Shown piece after piece: positions 62,314-64,000 of a stretch of 64,000 nt of DNA (position 1 is the stretch's first letter; each line of letters opens with the position of its first letter). The notes under the pieces were generated by a model, which was not told the origin of the DNA, made no database searches, and saw only the letters and a program-made list of their open reading frames with translations. The position numbers and the translations under genes are program-made. Source of the stretch: Mucor racemosus (Eukaryota > Mucoromycota > Mucoromycetes > Mucorales > Mucoraceae); the NCBI GenBank assembly GCA_027405735.1, contig JAPEHQ010000013.1, positions 1,488,001 to 1,552,000 of the forward strand, written 5' to 3'.

Positions 62314-64000
62314 CTATTTTCTCGATGCAATTTGGCTATTACTACTTGAATTCTTTTGTTGCTGTACTTTAGACAAGGCGCTACTTAAATTAGATGCTCT
62401 TGCTATCATTCTCTCCTGTTGGTAAGAAGATAATGAGGAAAGACTTGTTGCAGAAATGATAGACATGCGCTTCTTGTCTGTACGAATACTAATAGCTGTA
62501 GATAGACGCTTGTTATTATTGTTACCATCTAGCGCAACACTAGATGGAGATCGAACGTAAAATGATGAACGATTACTGTTGTATGTGGAGGCGGATAGAC
62601 GGTTAGTTGCAGCGGATAAGCGAGACATTCTGTTATTGTTGCTGCTGGAAGCTGCATTTTTATTTGCGGTATTAATGCGAGGCCTATAGGATAATAAATA
62701 TGAGTTGCTTTGTAGGCGTAAAACATGAACTATATACTTTACCCAACACCTGTAGTTGTAGATTTTACTGGTACTGTAGTTCCTGCTGCTACTGCATCTT
62801 GTTTCTTTTCTATTTCATGCGAAGAGAATGAAATAGGTCTTAGACCGATTTCATTATCACGTACACGATCCATTAATTCAGCTAATCTATCACTAACGGA
62901 CAATAACGATTCTTCATCTTGACCAACCAATTTGTCTACTTGAGGCTCAATAAATACACTAGCTAATTGTCGTAAACTTTGACCGATCATGGCTTGCTCT
63001 TGCTTTAATTCATCAATAGCATCTTGCAAACTTTCGTGTACATGTTGTAACTGTTCTAATTCACGAACGATCCATTGATGACGATCTTGCTCTTCAATGC
63101 GTTCTTGTTGTTGCTGCTGCTGTTGGTCTTGCTGTTGTTGACCTTGATCAGCAACTATTTGTAATGGAATTTTCTGTTGTTTTTGTGATTGTTGTTGCTG
63201 TTGCATTTGTTGTTGACATTGAATAGATTTTGCGTCCACACCTTCAGATACTTCATCAACGACTTCCCACACTTTGACCACTTCTTCTTTGCGATGTCTA
63301 ACAATGGTTTCTAATTCAGTCTTGAGAGCAAATACTTGACGAGCTACTTCAGCTGCATCATCGTAGAGCTGAGTCATTTGGTTTCTGGTTTCATCAAGGT
63401 CAGTGCTTGCTTGCCCTAAAGAAGCTTGAACCTGCAACAAGTTTTGACGGGATTTACTAATCAAATGACTTGCAAGTACCTTGAGACAGTATAAACTTGC
63501 ATCTAGTCTTGCAATATAGCAAAGGGTTGAAAGTTTTGATGCACACTGGTCATTTAGTTGTTTGGATTGTAATGCAGTCAAATGCAGCTCTTGTTGGTGC
63601 TGAGATGTTGATGTCGTTGATGAAGCACAGCTTTCATCATCTTCAACATGTTGATTATCAAGTACAATTTCTGTTACGAGGTTTGAATCTTCTTTCCAAT
63701 CCTTTTCAACAAGAACACAAGGTGTTTCATCTGTATCCAACCTATCCAAAAGACCCTGTAATAATGCAGGTGGTCGAACTTTTTGAAGTGAATCCCTTGT
63801 AATATCTAGTTGTTGTTCAATTTCAGTATATTCTTTTAGCAACTGATTTCTTTCCTTATCCAAAGCATGTTGTTTATCAAATAATTGCTGTGTAAATATC
63901 AGAACTTGATTCAATTCTGATTTGATTTGATATTCAGTTCTTGTTTTTTCATTATCATTCAACTCTTTTTCCAATGATAAGCATAATTCATACATTTTCT
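62314..64000 (-). CDS. Q-rich coiled-coil protein, N-terminus beyond the window
   Basis: Two exons (window edge to 62743, and 62683-62314; 59-nt GT-AG intron) give at least 541 residues from the first visible Met at 63995; the true start may lie outside the window. The protein is dominated by long coiled coils (about residues 1-75, 145-240, 300-385) interrupted by poly-Gln (MQQQQQSQKQQK, QQQQDQQQQQQQE). The C-terminal 125 residues are basic and Ser/Arg/Asn-rich (RLSTAISIRTDKKRMSIIS, QQERMIARASNLSSALSK). There is no motor, kinase or membrane domain. A cytoskeletal, septation or polarity scaffold is possible but is only inference; I do not recognise a family. Confidence 0.75.

Overview
The window looks like a piece of an AT-rich nuclear chromosome from an early-diverging filamentous fungus, most likely Mucoromycota (Mucorales or a relative). 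The evidence is short spliceosomal introns (mostly about 50-90 nt, GT...AG), a velvet-domain regulator, fungal-type ULS1, Gbp2-like and PMC1-like proteins, long A/T tracts, and a transposase relic of the type common in mucoralean genomes. No species is claimed. No rRNA, tRNA, CRISPR or operon structure was seen.

Layout. Genes sit in islands separated by dense repeat islands. Island 1 (0-12 kb, all minus strand): a J-domain/glycine-zipper protein, a plasma-membrane-type Ca2+ P-type ATPase and a ULS1-like SNF2 translocase. Island 2 (22-30 kb): a two-RRM Gbp2-like RNA-binding protein (-), cytosolic arginyl-tRNA synthetase with a GST-like N-terminus (+) and a TM9 (nonaspanin) membrane protein (-). 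Island 3 (43-55 kb): a velvet protein, a NUC1/EndoG-type mitochondrial nuclease, a 94-aa protein, seryl-tRNA synthetase (-), a 134-aa protein, a broken transposase fusion and an aldehyde dehydrogenase. At the right edge is a Q-rich coiled-coil protein (-) that runs off the window. All gene models were assembled by hand from in-frame joins across GT-AG introns.

Repeat islands (about 1.5-2.8, 13-21.8, 31.5-40.7 and 55-62.2 kb) hold several families defined here by comparing copies within the window: R1 (6 copies, about 1.2 kb), R2 (3 copies, about 3 kb, each carrying a decayed piece of a cytoplasmic dynein intermediate-chain gene), four solo-LTR families (three with at least one copy showing exact 5-bp target duplications), a nearly identical pair of 727-bp TIR elements in inverted orientation, a tiny hAT-like MITE (three copies), and two fold-back structures. 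They are nested in one another, which gives a relative insertion order.

The genes are mostly housekeeping (translation, calcium export, membrane traffic, chromatin, RNA binding, aldehyde oxidation) and do not form an evident pathway. The most unusual content is in the repeats: the amplified dynein gene fragment, the apparent nuclease-fold/transposase fusion relic, and the very recent inverted 727-bp pair.
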